Positions 1-9,993 of a stretch of 64,000 nt of DNA are shown here, in pieces. The stretch is from Pedobacter psychrotolerans (GTDB lineage Bacteria > Bacteroidota > Bacteroidia > Sphingobacteriales > Sphingobacteriaceae): the NCBI RefSeq assembly GCF_004340665.1, contig NZ_SLWO01000001.1, positions 161,945 to 225,944 of the forward strand, read 5' to 3'. Position 1 is the first letter of the stretch, and every line of letters begins with the position of its first letter. The notes below the pieces were generated by a model. The model searched no databases. It was given only the letters and a program-made list of their open reading frames with translations, and was not told where the DNA came from. The position numbers were made by a program, and so were the translations under genes.

Positions 1-1
1 G

Positions 2-2479
2 ACACAAGGTATTCAGGGATTAACCGGAGCAACAGGTGACAAAGGCGATACAGGCGCAACTGGTGCACAAGGTATTCAGGGATTAACCGGAGCAACAGGT
101 GACAAAGGCGATACAGGCGCAACTGGTGCACAAGGTATTCAGGGATTAACCGGAGCAACAGGCGACAAGGGTGATAAAGGCGATACTGGCGCAACTGGTG
201 CACAAGGTATTCAAGGATTAACCGGAGCAACAGGTGACAAAGGCGATACGGGTGCAACTGGTGCACAAGGTATTCAAGGATTAACTGGAGCAACAGGTGA
301 CAAGGGTGATAAAGGTGATACGGGTGCACAAGGTATTCAGGGATTGAAAGGAGATACAGGCGACAAGGGTGACAAAGGCGATACGGGTGCTATTGGCGCA
401 CAAGGTGTTCAAGGATTAAAGGGAGATACAGGCGACAAGGGTGACAAAGGCGATACGGGTGTAACTGGTGCGCAAGGTGTTCAAGGATTAACCGGAGCAA
501 TAGGCGACAAGGGTGATAAAGGAGATACAGGCGCAACTGGTGCACAAGGTATTCAAGGATTAACCGGAGCAACAGGTGACAAAGGTGATAAAGGAGATAC
601 GGGTGCTACTGGTGCGGAAGGTGTTCAAGGATTAACCGGAGCAACAGGCGACAAGGGTGATAAAGGAGATACAGGCGCAACTGGTGCACAAGGTATTCAA
701 GGATTAACCGGAGCAATAGGCGACAAGGGTGACAAAGGCGATACGGGTGCAACTGGTGCACAAGGTATTCAAGGATTAACTGGAGCAACAGGTGATAAAG
801 GTGATACGGGTGCACAAGGTATTCAGGGATTGAAAGGAGATACAGGCGACAAGGGTGACAAAGGCGATACGGGAGCAACTGGTGCACAAGGTATTCAGGG
901 ATTAACCGGAGCAACAGGCGATAAAGGAGATACGGGTGCTACTGGTGCACAAGGTATTCAGGGATTAACAGGAGCAACAGGTGACAAAGGCGATACGGGT
1001 GCTACTGGTGCACAAGGTATTCAGGGATTGAAAGGAGATACAGGCGAAAAGGGTGACAAAGGCGATACGGGAGCAACTGGTGCACAAGGTGTTCAAGGAT
1101 TAACCGGAGCAACAGGCGATACAGGTGCAACTGGTGCACAAGGTATTCAGGGATTGACCGGAGCAACAGGCGATAAAGGTGATACTGGCGCAACAGGCGC
1201 ACAAGGTATTCAGGGATTAAAAGGAGATACGGGTGCTACTGGTGCACAAGGTATTCAAGGATTAACCGGAGCAACAGGCGACAAGGGTGATAAAGGCGAT
1301 ACGGGAGCAACAGGTGCTACTGGTTCACAAGGTATTCAGGGATTAACCGGAGCAACAGGTGACAAAGGCGATACTGGTGCAACTGGTGCACAAGGTATTC
1401 AGGGATTGGCCGGAGCAACAGGCGATAAAGGAGATACGGGTGCAACTGGTGCGCAAGGTGTTCAAGGATTAACCGGAGCAACAGGCGACAAGGGTGATAA
1501 AGGCGATACAGGCGCAACTGGTGCACAAGGTATTCAAGGATTGAAAGGAGATACAGGCGACAAGGGTGACAAAGGCGATACGGGAGCAACTGGTGCACAA
1601 GGTATTCAGGGATTGAAAGGAGATACAGGCGACAAGGGCGATAAAGGAGATACAGGTGCAACTGGTGCGCAAGGTGTTCAAGGATTACCTGGAGCAACAG
1701 GTGACAAAGGTGATACGGGTGCTACTGGTGCACAAGGTATTCAGGGATTGAAAGGAGAAACAGGCGACAAGGGTGATAAAGGAGATACAGGCGCAACAGG
1801 CGCACAAGGTATTCAAGGATTAACTGGAGCAACAGGTGACAAAGGCGATACGGGTGCTACTGGTGCACAAGGTATTCAGGGATTGAAAGGAGATACAGGC
1901 GACAAAGGTGATACAGGTGCTACTGGTGCACAAGGTGCTCAGGGATTAACCGGAGCAACAGGCGACAAGGGTGATAAAGGCGATACGGGTGCTACTGGTG
2001 CACAAGGTGCTCAGGGATTAACCGGAGCAACAGGCGACAAGGGTGATAAAGGCGATACGGGTGCTACTGGTGCACAAGGTATTCAGGGATTGAAAGGAGA
2101 TACAGGCGACAAGGGTGACAAAGGCGATACGGGAGCAACTGGTGCGCAAGGTATTCAGGGATTAACCGGAGCAACAGGTGACAAAGGTGATACGGGTGCA
2201 ACTGGTGCACAAGGTATTCAAGGATTAACTGGAGCAACAGGTGACAAAGGCGATACGGGTGCTACTGGTGCACAAGGTATTCAAGGATTAACCGGAGCAA
2301 CAGGCGATAAAGGTGATACTGGCGCAACAGGCGCACAAGGTATTCAGGGATTGAAAGGAGATACAGGCGACAAGGGTGAAAAAGGCGATACGGGAGCAAC
2401 TGGTGCGCAAGGTGTTCAGGGAGCAACAGGTGATAAAGGAGATAAGGGCGATAAAGGAGATACTGGTGCCACTGGTGCA
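2..2479 (+). repeat. In-frame 63/72-bp collagen-coding tandem repeats
   Basis: The basic unit is 63 bp (seven Gly-X-Y triplets). Insertion of one extra GDK triplet gives 72-bp units, and some units lack triplets. Copies differ by synonymous third-base changes and by swaps such as LTGAT for LKGDT. All length changes are multiples of 9 bp, so the frame and the glycine spacing are kept. The array continues off the left edge. Expansion and contraction by slippage or recombination is expected. Confidence 0.95.
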
Positions 2480-3535
2480 TCAACCCCTCAAACCATCACC
2501 CATACTTTAAATTCTACTGATAACACTTTAACCAGCGATGTAAATGGAGTTGCACCTACAGCTAAAATCATCAATTCAAATGCTTTAAAATTAGATTCAG
2601 CCAATAAACTAACTTCAACAGTTAATGGTATAGCATCCAATGCAGTAGATATTTCCACGCTCGTAATCGAACCATGGAATGTTCAGGGCACAACCAATAA
2701 GGCAAAAGCCAATACGGATAACATCTACCAGATGGGAACTGTTGCAGTAGGTAAAAACAGCGCACAATCAGGTATTGCACTTGATGTACTAGGTGCTGTA
2801 AGAGGAGGTGATGCGCATACGGGTACGGTTGGTACAAACTCAGTAGCTTTTGGTGAAAGAAATACTGCAGCAGGAAACCGTTCAGCAGTATTTGGTTCAG
2901 ATAACACGGCCAATACTTTAAACGGATTTGTTATTGGTTCCGCAAATGCGATTAAAAATGGTACCACTTCTTCAGATGTAGCTACAGATGGCCTTTTCCA
3001 GGTGGGAAATGGAACCACAAGTGCGCCAGGCAATGCATTAACCATTCTTAAAAATGCACACACTGCCATTGGTGTAGCAGGAACAGAAGATAATGCCAAA
3101 CCAACGGAATTGCTTGATTTAGGTGGCGATGCCAGTACAGGTAACGGTGGTGTAAGAATTAGAAATATCAATTCATCAGCATATGCCGGAAATAGTTCAA
3201 CAGATAAAACAGTAGTAGCAGATGCAAACGGAGTTTTAAAAACAGTATCAGGATCAGTGAGTAATATTATCAAAATAACAGCCAATTACACCACGCAGGC
3301 TAACGATAACACCATCTTAGCCAATGCTACAAATGGAGGTTTTACCTTAACACTTCCAACAGCAAATGCAAGTAAAGGGCGCACGATAGTAATTCGTAAA
3401 ACAGATGAAACCAGTAACGTGCTAACGTTTAGCGAAACCATTAAAATTTCTGAAACATCAAGCTTTACTACACTGAACGTGAACAGTACCATTCGTATTC
3501 AAAGTGATGGTACAGACTGGTACAAAATCGATTAA
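2..3535 (+). CDS. Collagen-like repeat surface protein (5' end outside window)
   Basis: The frame is open from base 2, so the true start lies left of the window; the first in-window start-like codon is only a TTG inside the repeats. About 825 residues are uninterrupted Gly-X-Y triplets, mostly [15 protein letters not shown] and GLT, so a collagen-like triple helix is likely. A non-collagen tail of about 350 residues follows. It contains head-type repeats ([20 protein letters not shown]) resembling trimeric adhesin heads, then a Thr/Asn-rich beta-type end finishing in DWYKID. No T9SS sorting domain is seen at the C-terminus. Cell-surface location is inferred from the family and from the secreted, PorP/SprF and OmpA-type genes that follow in the same direction. 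The exact function is unknown; adhesin or stalk are the natural guesses. Confidence 0.85.
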   Translation, partial: TQGIQGLTGATGDKGDTGATGAQGIQGLTGATGDKGDTGATGAQGIQGLTGATGDKGDKGDTGATGAQGIQGLTGATGDKGDTGATGAQGIQGLTGATGDKGDKGDTGAQGIQGLKGDTGDKGDKGDTGAIGAQGVQGLKGDTGDKGDKGDTGVTGAQGVQGLTGAIGDKGDKGDTGATGAQGIQGLTGATGDKGDKGDTGATGAEGVQGLTGATGDKGDKGDTGATGAQGIQGLTGAIGDKGDKGDTGATGAQGIQGLTGATGDKGDTGAQGIQGLKGDTGDKGDKGDTGATGAQGIQGLTGATGDKGDTGATGAQGIQGLTGATGDKGDTGATGAQGIQGLKGDTGEKGDKGDTGATGAQGVQGLTGATGDTGATGAQGIQGLTGATGDKGDTGATGAQGIQGLKGDTGATGAQGIQGLTGATGDKGDKGDTGATGATGSQGIQGLTGATGDKGDTGATGAQGIQGLAGATGDKGDTGATGAQGVQGLTGATGDKGDKGDTGATGAQGIQGLKGDTGDKGDKGDTGATGAQGIQGLKGDTGDKGDKGDTGATGAQGVQGLPGATGDKGDTGATGAQGIQGLKGETGDKGDKGDTGATGAQGIQGLTGATGDKGDTGATGAQGIQGLKGDTGDKGDTGATGAQGAQGLTGATGDKGDKGDTGATGAQGAQGLTGATGDKGDKGDTGATGAQGIQGLKGDTGDKGDKGDTGATGAQGIQGLTGATGDKGDTGATGAQGIQGLTGATGDKGDTGATGAQGIQGLTGATGDKGDTGATGAQGIQGLKGDTGDKGEKGDTGATGAQGVQGATGDKGDKGDKGDTGATGASTPQTITHTLNSTDNTLTSDVNGVAPTAKIINSNALKLDSANKLTSTVNGIASNAVDISTLVIEPWNVQGTTNKAKANTDNIYQMGTVAVGKNSAQSGIALDVLGAVRGGDAHTGTVGTNSVAFGERNTAAGNRSAVFGSDNTANTLNGFVIGSANAIKNGTTSSDVATDGLFQVGNGTTSAPGNALTILKNAHTAIGVAGTEDNAKPTELLDLGGDASTGNGGVRIRNINSSAYAGNSSTDKTVVADANGVLKTVSGSVSNIIKITANYTTQANDNTILANATNGGFTLTLPTANASKGRTIVIRKTDETSNVLTFSETIKISETSSFTTLNVNSTIRIQSDGTDWYKID

Positions 3536-3571
3536 TAATTCACCCCATTATCACAGATAAAAAATAGCATA

Positions 3572-4480
3572 ATGAAATATATATATATACAAGCCAGCAT
3601 CCTCTTCAGTTTATTTTCGATAACTGGCATAGTGGCTTCAGCACAGACTACGGCGCAAAAAATAGGAACTAATTCTACCATTAAAGAAGCAAGTGCCTTA
3701 CTGGAACTGGAGGCATCAAACAAAGGTTTCTTAATGACAAGAGTAGCGTTAACCAGTTTAACTGATGTAACCACCATTAATTCACCTGCAAATGCATTAA
3801 TGGTTTACAATACGGCAACAACCACTTCTGGTACCAATGATGTAACACCAGGTTATTATTATTACAATAAAGACCTCAATACCCCTGCCAATAGCAAGTG
3901 GGTAAAGTTAACTGATTCACAAAACACATCAGCTTCAGGAGATTTAAAAAACTCCTTCAAAACGGCAGATCATGCAGGTTGGTTCCTTTTAGATGGAAGG
4001 GCAATTTCTACACTCCCGGCTGCAGCTCAGGCTGCAGCCAATGCATTGGGTTTTAGTAACAATTTGCCAGATGCAAGAGATCGTTTTTTAAAAACGAAAA
4101 GTTCTTCAGAAAATTTAGGAGATAAGGGCGGACTTAATTCTCTTACCCTTGTATTGGCCAACTTGCCTAATGTTACTTTTTCGGGCACCATTAGTGGTAC
4201 CGCAGCATCTGCCGGCGCGCATTCGCATACACCCTCTCAGGGTAATGGTTTTTTAGTGGGGGGAACAACTGTAGGGAATAATGGATCGGGTAATTATACA
4301 GGTGAAAGTACGGCGCAAGCATGGGGTGGGGTAGGTCAGGTTGCTAATACAAATTCAACAGGAGCCCATACGCATTCGGTATCAGGTTCTGCATCCGTAC
4401 CATCAGGAGGTTCGGGTACCGCATTGGATAACAGATCTCCTTACCTGGTGGTAAATACATTTATTTTCCTGGCCAATTAA
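3572..4480 (+). CDS. Secreted protein with phage tail-collar-like C-terminus
   Basis: The 302-residue product starts with a signal peptide (MKYIYIQASILFSLFSITG, cleavage after VASAQ). The first part (residues about 30-120) resembles the N-terminal region common in Bacteroidota surface proteins: IGTNSTIKEASALLELEA, then GFLMTRVALTSL. The second half resembles phage tail-collar/tail-fibre tip domains: GWFLLDGRAI, NNLPDARDRFLK, two His-rich AHSHT/AHTHS turns, and an end reading DNRSPYLVVNTFIFLAN. It lies 36 bp after the collagen-like gene. Tail-collar domains outside phages are known in exported proteins; a receptor-binding or polymer-tip role here is inference. It has no sorting domain. It is not part of a prophage: no other phage genes surround it. 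Confidence 0.72.
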   Translation: MKYIYIQASILFSLFSITGIVASAQTTAQKIGTNSTIKEASALLELEASNKGFLMTRVALTSLTDVTTINSPANALMVYNTATTTSGTNDVTPGYYYYNKDLNTPANSKWVKLTDSQNTSASGDLKNSFKTADHAGWFLLDGRAISTLPAAAQAAANALGFSNNLPDARDRFLKTKSSSENLGDKGGLNSLTLVLANLPNVTFSGTISGTAASAGAHSHTPSQGNGFLVGGTTVGNNGSGNYTGESTAQAWGGVGQVANTNSTGAHTHSVSGSASVPSGGSGTALDNRSPYLVVNTFIFLAN

Positions 4481-4498
4481 ATCTTTAGAGGCATTTAT

Positions 4499-4580
4499 AT
4501 GAACCGTCATGATTTTCAGATCACACATTGAATGATCAATCCTGACGGCTTCATTACCATAAAAACAATGATACAGATGA
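4499..4580 (+). repeat. Leader sequence copy A upstream of the CHU_C gene
   Basis: About 80 bp ending in ATACAGATGAAAAA, where the last ATG is the proposed start of the next gene. It aligns along its length (roughly three quarters identical by eye) with the leader before the PorP/SprF gene at 5938-6017, including an internal TCATG-TTTTCA block and a GGC(A)GCTTCAT block. It probably arose by duplication of a 5' untranslated or regulatory region. Confidence 0.55.
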
Positions 4581-5869
4581 AAAATCAAAGCTATAGATTT
4601 TTGATGTGCTGCTTGCTTTATTTCACTGGTGGTCAATTATATGCCCAAACCGGAGTTGGGAGTATGACAGTCGATAATTCCACAGTAACCATTTCTGCAG
4701 GCACAACCGAAACCCGGTTTTCAGAAGGAAGTTACTTCGGGCCAAAGGCCAATTGGGTAATCGATGGAACACTGGAGGTTTACAGTAAAAATATCTGGAT
4801 TGCACCCGGTGCTACCTTCACCGGAACCGGGAAGATTGTGATTTATAACCCGGGCAACAATCCTTTTTATAAAAACATGGCATCTGGTGCCACCCATATA
4901 GATGGAAATAATGGTGCCTTTATTAACCTTTTGATAGAACACCAAAATGCTGAAAATATGGTGTTAGCCGATGTAAGTGACCCAGGCTATGGTACAGCAA
5001 ACCCAGCCGGATCGCTGGCCGCCTCACTAAATATTGGCGGTACCATGGATCTTGCAACTGATCGGGCAGATATTATGCTGAATGGAAATAATCTTGCCTT
5101 TAATACGTCTGGCAAGATCATTAACTATTCCAGAGATAGAATGGTGGTAACCGAAAATAAGTCTGTGGGTTACATGATTAAAGATTACGCGGGTGCCGAT
5201 GCATTCGTATTCCCGATAGGTATAGCTGAAAATGATTATACACCAGCTACCGTTACACCAGTTTCTGCAGAAAAAATATATGCCAGTGTGCAGGATATTG
5301 CTGCTGCCGGAAAACCCATTTTAAATGCGGCCCTGGGGATGGATAGAACCTGGCATATTTTCGGGTCTAATCCCCTGCAGGCCAATCTGATTTTACAGCA
5401 CAATAGCATCACCAATGGTAACCTGTTTAAAGATGCCAATGCTGCGATTGCCCGTTATGTGAGCGATGCAAAATGGGAGACATTGAAAGGAACAAATCCG
5501 GCAATTGGTGTTCATACCAGAAGCAATATTGTAATGTCTACCGATTTAGCTGCCAATGGTAGCTACTTTACTAAACTTGCTGTATCAGGATCAACCTTGC
5601 TGATTCCTAATTTATACACGCCAAATGGAGATGGATCAAATGATGCTTTCGAAATCCGTGGATTGGATCTTTTTGCGGAAAATGATTTGGTTATTGTAAA
5701 TCGTTGGGGCAATGAAGTTTATAAGGCAACTAATTATAAAAATAATTGGACAGGTGAAGGCCTAAATGAAGGCACTTATTACTACATCCTTAGGGTAAAG
5801 GATAGTGTTGATGCAGGATGGCAGGTATTTAAAGGCTACGTAACCTTGATTAGAGCATTTAAAAAATAA
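4577..5869 (+). CDS. Secreted protein with gliding-motility (CHU_C) C-terminal domain
   Basis: I chose the start at 4577 because it gives a clean signal peptide ([16 protein letters not shown], cleavage near LYAQ); an in-frame ATG at 4532 would add 15 hydrophilic residues ahead of it. The product is 430 residues. The N-terminal part reads as beta-helix or beta-solenoid (repeated short G/N-rich strands: [28 protein letters not shown]). The last 90 residues are the CHU_C/TIGR04131 type: [20 protein letters not shown], then [16 protein letters not shown] and [11 protein letters not shown]. This domain class directs proteins to type IX secretion or the cell surface. It directly precedes a PorP/SprF gene, the usual partner of such proteins. 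Confidence 0.85.
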   Translation: MKNQSYRFLMCCLLYFTGGQLYAQTGVGSMTVDNSTVTISAGTTETRFSEGSYFGPKANWVIDGTLEVYSKNIWIAPGATFTGTGKIVIYNPGNNPFYKNMASGATHIDGNNGAFINLLIEHQNAENMVLADVSDPGYGTANPAGSLAASLNIGGTMDLATDRADIMLNGNNLAFNTSGKIINYSRDRMVVTENKSVGYMIKDYAGADAFVFPIGIAENDYTPATVTPVSAEKIYASVQDIAAAGKPILNAALGMDRTWHIFGSNPLQANLILQHNSITNGNLFKDANAAIARYVSDAKWETLKGTNPAIGVHTRSNIVMSTDLAANGSYFTKLAVSGSTLLIPNLYTPNGDGSNDAFEIRGLDLFAENDLVIVNRWGNEVYKATNYKNNWTGEGLNEGTYYYILRVKDSVDAGWQVFKGYVTLIRAFKK

Positions 5870-5937
5870 GGAGTATTTGCCATAATGGGAATCAATGGCT
5901 TCCACAGGTGATGGTACTAATTTATTAATCAGAAACA

Positions 5938-6017
5938 ATGAAACCTTCATGCTTTTCATAATTATACAATGAAACGATTCAATCATGGCAGCTTCATAAA
6001 CAAAATCATACAGATGA
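5938..6017 (+). repeat. Leader sequence copy B upstream of the PorP/SprF gene
   Basis: Partner of the leader at 4499-4580. It ends in the same ATACAGATGAAAAA block whose ATG is the proposed start of the next gene. Both copies contain earlier in-frame ATGs that would add a short hydrophilic extension before the signal peptide, so both are better read as untranslated leader. Confidence 0.55.
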
Positions 6018-6982
6018 AAAAAATATTAAAAGTATTGGTAATACTGTTGCTATTTTCCAGGCTGGCGAATGGGCAGCAAGATGCCCAGTTTAGTCAGTAT
6101 ATGTTTAATGGGATCTATATTAATCCAGCTTACGCCGGTTATAAAGAGCAATTAAACCTCCATGCATTTTACCGTAACCAATGGACCGGAATTCAGGGTG
6201 CGCCAAAAACTATGTCGGTAGCTATTGATGCTATTGCCAATGATGGAAACGTAGGCCTTGCGCTGCAGATATCAAGCGATAGGCTGGGTGCGCAACGCAA
6301 TCAATCCATTTATGCGAATTATGCCTATCGCATTCCGATGAATAAAGATGGATCATCCAGGCTGGCCTTTGGGTTAGGCGTTGGTGTGGTGCAATTGGGT
6401 ATTGATGGGGCCATGTTAAATCCAAATGATGTTGAAATGGAACAGCCTACCGGTATGCAAAGCAGTATATTACCAGATGCCCGGACAGGTGTTTATTTTT
6501 CGAATGACCGTTTATATGCGGGCTTTTCGGCTGATAATTTAGTGTCGCAATATATTAATATTGACAAGTATGCATTTATCCCCCAGCCAAAACCACATTA
6601 TTACTTAACTGCTGGTACACTGATTCCGCTCTCCAGAGAAATTTTATTAAAGCCATCCTTCTTGTTAAAAGATGATCGGGGAGGACCAACCAGTTTAGAT
6701 CTAAATGCTTTCGTGATTTTAGCAGAAAAGTTATGGATTGGGGGTTCTTACCGCACAGGTGTAAAACTTTATGATAAGGATTATCTACAGAAAGATTTAA
6801 GTCAGCTCAATTCTGCTGTAGCAGCGCTTCAAATTTTCCCTAATGACAATTTAAGGATTGGTTACGCTTACGATTATTCAATAGGGCCTCTACAGGGCTA
6901 TAGCGGCGGTACGCATGAAATTTCAATTGGCTATTTCTTTAACAAGAAAAATATGCGAATGTTAACGCCAAGATTCTTTTAA
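6014..6982 (+). CDS. PorP/SprF family type IX secretion membrane protein
   Basis: 322 residues from the ATG at 6014, which begins a good signal peptide (MKKILKVLVILLLFSRLANG, then QQDAQFSQYMFNGIYINPAY). The motif QFSQYMFN..YINPAYAG and the body of about 14 predicted beta strands are typical of PorP/SprF, an outer-membrane family linked to type IX secretion and to surface attachment of CHU_C-domain proteins. It ends in a barrel-like closing strand, EISIGYFFNKKNMRMLTPRFF-type. It sits between a CHU_C protein and an OmpA-family protein, the classical order in Bacteroidota. Its likely client is the upstream CHU_C protein and perhaps the collagen-like protein. Confidence 0.92.
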   Translation: MKKILKVLVILLLFSRLANGQQDAQFSQYMFNGIYINPAYAGYKEQLNLHAFYRNQWTGIQGAPKTMSVAIDAIANDGNVGLALQISSDRLGAQRNQSIYANYAYRIPMNKDGSSRLAFGLGVGVVQLGIDGAMLNPNDVEMEQPTGMQSSILPDARTGVYFSNDRLYAGFSADNLVSQYINIDKYAFIPQPKPHYYLTAGTLIPLSREILLKPSFLLKDDRGGPTSLDLNAFVILAEKLWIGGSYRTGVKLYDKDYLQKDLSQLNSAVAALQIFPNDNLRIGYAYDYSIGPLQGYSGGTHEISIGYFFNKKNMRMLTPRFF

Positions 6983-7013
6983 ACTTAGGTGCCTTAAGTG
7001 GCAATGAAATCAT

Positions 7014-8978
7014 ATGAGCATGAAAAAACTACTACTCTTAATTCTTTTTTTAACAGCATTTATATTAACAACTAAACCTGTATTGGCACAGTATGTATTA
7101 AATGCAGCCGATAAGCAATACAAGCTTTTTAATTATATCAATGCTATTGATCTTTATGAGCAAGCTTATAATAAAAAGAAGACCTTATATGCTGCAGAAC
7201 AGTTGGGTAAATGTTATCATTTTATAAAGGATTATAAACAAACAGAAAGCTGGTATGCTATCGCTGCCGGAATGCCCGAAACAAGTGCGGATAATGTGCT
7301 ACAATATGCGAAAGCGCTTCAACAAAATATGAAGTATACCGAAGCAAAAGAACAATATCAAAAATATGCCTCAACCAACAAGCAAGTAACCAGCGTACAG
7401 CTGAAACTTTGGGAAGTGAGTTGTGATTCGGCATTGCTTTGGATGAAAAAACCGACTGGCATTGTCATTGATAATGAAAAGAAATTAAATACTGCACAAT
7501 CAGATTGGGGTGCACATTTATATCAAAATAGCGTGGTGTTTGCTTCAGATCGGGGTGGTGTAATCGAAGATAAGCAAAACGTACATCGTCCGTTTTTAAA
7601 GTTTGATGGTTCAAAGAAACCAGATCGTAACATTTATGGCTGGACGGGTAACCGATATTTAAGACTCTTCATCGAAGATAAAAACAAAGATAGTGTAAGT
7701 GTTCTACCAGTGAATGCAGGTACGGAATACCATATCGGGCCTGCAAGTTTTACTGCAGATGGAAATGAAATGTATTTTACCTTAACTAAAATTCCAAAGA
7801 AACCAAAGTATGGGAAAGATGGTATAGCCACCCTAAATTTAGAGATTTATTCATGTAAAAAGGATTCCACAGGCAAATGGACAGTTCCAACTCCATTTAA
7901 ATACAATAATGCAGAGGCCTATTCAAACGGAGATCCATTTATTAGTGCTGATGGAAATAGTTTATATTTTGTTTCCAGTATGCCGAATGGAATGGGAGGG
8001 ACTGATATTTATGTAAGTCGAAAAACAAAGGCTGGTGATTGGGATACACCTGAAAATTTAAAAGGACTGAACACAGAAGGAAATGAAAGAACGCCTGTTC
8101 TTGATCAGCAGGGTAATTTTTTCTTTAGTTCTGATGGTAGAATTGGAATGGGTGGCTTGGATATTTTTACCGCCAAAATATTAAATGGAAAAAATGCTGA
8201 GCCTGTCAATTTACATTATCCAATAAATTCATCACAAGATGATTTTGCATATATCAAAAGTAATGATCAAACCGGTTACTTAAGTTCAAATCGTACAGAT
8301 GGAATAGGTAGTGATGATATTTACAGTTTTGTGCCTAAACAAGTCATCGCATTATGGCTCGTTGGAAAGGTAATGGATCGCAATTCGAAAAAACCTTTAG
8401 CTCATGCTATAGTAACCTTAAAGAAAATAAATGGACAAGTACTAAAAGTTGAAACTGATGAAACCGGAGACTTTAAATTCAATCTTGATCAGGCTTCTGA
8501 TTATAATTTAACAGGTGATAAAACAGGTTACAGAGGCGATGCGTCCAGTTTAACTACTCATAACTTAAATGTGAGTGCAGAAATAAGAAGAGATTTATAC
8601 CTGGAGCAGATCATAATAGATAAACCCATTCGAATTGAAAACATTTATTATGACTTCGATAAATCGAACATTCGTCCGGATGCTGCAATTGAGTTAGATA
8701 AGCTGGTGAAAATCATGCATGATAACCCGACCATTTGGATAGAATTGGGCTCGCATACTGATAGTCGTGGAAACGACCAGTATAATCAATGGTTATCTCA
8801 AAGCAGGGCAAACTCAGCTGTGCAATATATTATTGATCGTGGTATTAATAAAAACAGAATTACGGCCAAAGGTTATGGCGAATCTATGTTGTTAAACCAA
8901 TGTTCAAATGGTGTGAAATGTTCAGAAGCTGATCATCAGTTAAATAGGCGTACGGAGTTTAAAATCACAAAGTTTTAA
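7014..8978 (+). CDS. OmpA-family protein with TPR and PD40 repeats
   Basis: 654 residues, signal peptide through VLAQ; the start could equally be the ATG at 7020. Domains in order: TPR-like helices (about 25-130, VLNAADKQYKLFNYINAIDLYEQAY); PD40/WD40-like propeller blades (about 165-440, e.g. VVFASDRGG, GNSLYFVSSMPNGMGGTDIY, GYLSSNRTDGIGSDDIYSF); a carboxypeptidase-regulatory-like Ig fold (about 450-540); and an OmpA C-terminal peptidoglycan-binding domain (from IYYDFDKSNIRPDA to the end, with SQSRANSAVQYIIDRGI and NRRTEFKI). This architecture matches PorE-like periplasmic proteins that anchor type IX machinery to peptidoglycan. It lies 31 bp after the PorP/SprF gene and a terminator follows. 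Confidence 0.9.
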   Translation: MSMKKLLLLILFLTAFILTTKPVLAQYVLNAADKQYKLFNYINAIDLYEQAYNKKKTLYAAEQLGKCYHFIKDYKQTESWYAIAAGMPETSADNVLQYAKALQQNMKYTEAKEQYQKYASTNKQVTSVQLKLWEVSCDSALLWMKKPTGIVIDNEKKLNTAQSDWGAHLYQNSVVFASDRGGVIEDKQNVHRPFLKFDGSKKPDRNIYGWTGNRYLRLFIEDKNKDSVSVLPVNAGTEYHIGPASFTADGNEMYFTLTKIPKKPKYGKDGIATLNLEIYSCKKDSTGKWTVPTPFKYNNAEAYSNGDPFISADGNSLYFVSSMPNGMGGTDIYVSRKTKAGDWDTPENLKGLNTEGNERTPVLDQQGNFFFSSDGRIGMGGLDIFTAKILNGKNAEPVNLHYPINSSQDDFAYIKSNDQTGYLSSNRTDGIGSDDIYSFVPKQVIALWLVGKVMDRNSKKPLAHAIVTLKKINGQVLKVETDETGDFKFNLDQASDYNLTGDKTGYRGDASSLTTHNLNVSAEIRRDLYLEQIIIDKPIRIENIYYDFDKSNIRPDAAIELDKLVKIMHDNPTIWIELGSHTDSRGNDQYNQWLSQSRANSAVQYIIDRGINKNRITAKGYGESMLLNQCSNGVKCSEADHQLNRRTEFKITKF

Positions 8979-9023
8979 ATTCATATTTAAAGCTTTGACT
9001 TCTTCATCAACAGCAAATTTACA

Positions 9024-9061
9024 TCCGATATGAGGTAGCATAAGCTGCTTCATATCGGATT
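9024..9061 (+). terminator. Hairpin terminator after the surface-protein block
   Basis: A 17-bp stem with an ATAA loop and only two G-T wobbles (outer arm ATCCGATATGA pairs with TCATATCGGAT). It stands 45 bp after the OmpA-type stop codon and is followed by a TCTATAATTATT stretch. Its position fits termination of the whole + strand block. Confidence 0.65.
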
Positions 9062-9168
9062 CTATAATTATTAGACAAGGAAGGTGAAATATTCATTAAA
9101 TCTTCATTTGATATTTCGAAGTTTATTAAACAATTAACACAGTTTATAACCAATAAATAAATATCATC

Positions 9169-9336
9169 ATGAAAGCAATTAAAATTTTAATGATCGCCCT
9201 GGTAGCTACTTTTTCTTTAAACGCAGTAAGTGCACAAACAAAAGAACCTGTTAAAGCAAAAACAGAAAAAACTACAGTTAAAAAAGCACACAAAAAACAC
9301 CATCACAAAGCCAAAAAAGCTGCTGTTAAAAAATAG
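9169..9336 (+). CDS. Small secreted Lys/His-rich protein
   Basis: A 55-codon gene, ATG at 9169 and TAG at 9334. A clear signal peptide (MKAIKILMIALVATFSLN, cleavage after VSAQ) leaves a mature peptide of about 32 residues made almost only of Lys, His, Ala, Thr and Val, with an HKKHHHKAKK core. It is bracketed by its own upstream gap and a strong terminator, which supports a real monocistronic gene. The mature part is very basic and could bind metal or acidic polymers; acid-shock-type proteins have similar composition. Function unknown. Confidence 0.75.
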   Translation: MKAIKILMIALVATFSLNAVSAQTKEPVKAKTEKTTVKKAHKKHHHKAKKAAVKK

Positions 9337-9361
9337 TTTATAGCATTAAAAGGTTTAGGTG

Positions 9362-9395
9362 AAAACCGCTTCAAATTATTTTGGAGCGGTTTTTT
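9362..9395 (+). terminator. Rho-independent terminator of the small basic protein gene
   Basis: A 14-bp stem (AAAACCGCTTCAAA with TTTGGAGCGGTTTT) with a TTAT loop and a run of six T's. It starts 25 bp after the stop codon at 9336. Confidence 0.88.
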
Positions 9396-9446
9396 GTATT
9401 TATAAGAAATATGAAATTAAGTTTTCATAGAATATCGTTCGTCCTT

Positions 9447-9491
9447 CTGAACATGATTCAGGATCTGATCAAAATAGTTGCTGAACTAAAT
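9447..9491. repeat. Scattered 45-bp palindromic repeat, copy 1
   Basis: Begins CTGAACATGATTCAG (a short palindrome) and continues GGATCTGATCAAAATAGTTG. A close copy lies at 31634-31678 with CTGAACTTGTTTCAG and the same downstream block, and the palindrome alone recurs at 9553-9567. The rest of the 9396-9993 gap holds no convincing gene, only this and the repeat at 9691-9734. Confidence 0.7.
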
Positions 9492-9690
9492 CCGATAACT
9501 ATTGGATCAGCATGACGGGTAGGTTGATGATTTCCCTTGAAGACTCGTACTCCTGAACTTGATTCAGGATCTTTTAACCTGATGGTTGGTGTCTCACCAT
9601 AAGTGTTCGGAAGATTAAGATTTTTCAATTGAATACCGCTATTGAAATTGGTTATCACTCAGATTTGTTGAGACAGGTTTAGAAAGCCCC

Positions 9691-9734
9691 TATCCGCCTA
9701 TCGGCACCTTTCCCCTGGAAGGGAAAGGGCGTGT
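9691..9734. repeat. Scattered palindromic repeat, inverted copy at 22322
   Basis: Reads TATCCGCCTATCGGCACC followed by a hairpin around CCTTTCCC..GGGAAAGG. Its reverse complement matches 22322-22363 almost base for base. It does not code. Confidence 0.7.
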
Positions 9735-9993
9735 AATAAGGATTTATTTAGATGCATAGTTGTATAATATAAGCTGCAAATTAATCTTCTGAAAATAAAA
9801 GGTTAGATAAACCGATAGATGGAAATTTAGCGGTCTCCTATCGTATTTAATGCAAAAGTCTTTAAGCATGAAAAAAAGTAAGTAGAATTAGGAATAAGTA
9901 TTTAGTTTGTTGTCTAGTCTGGTGAATTTTTAGAAATCATCTACCAAACTTAATTGGCCTATCATTGTATTAAATGATCAGAAACACACCTAT

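Noticed and set aside
390..2483. Several 60-126-codon open frames on the minus strand opposite the collagen-like repeats
   Set aside because: They arise from the low-complexity repeat read backwards (Leu/Tyr/His-rich with 21-residue periodicity) and have no start context or conserved features.
3572..4480. Prophage tail module, because of the tail-collar-like protein
   Set aside because: The protein has a secretion signal and its neighbours are surface and T9SS-type genes; no phage structural or lysis genes are present.
9458..9658. 66-codon open frame on the minus strand in the 9.4-9.9 kb gap
   Set aside because: It overlaps two copies of a scattered palindromic repeat and shows no protein-like composition.
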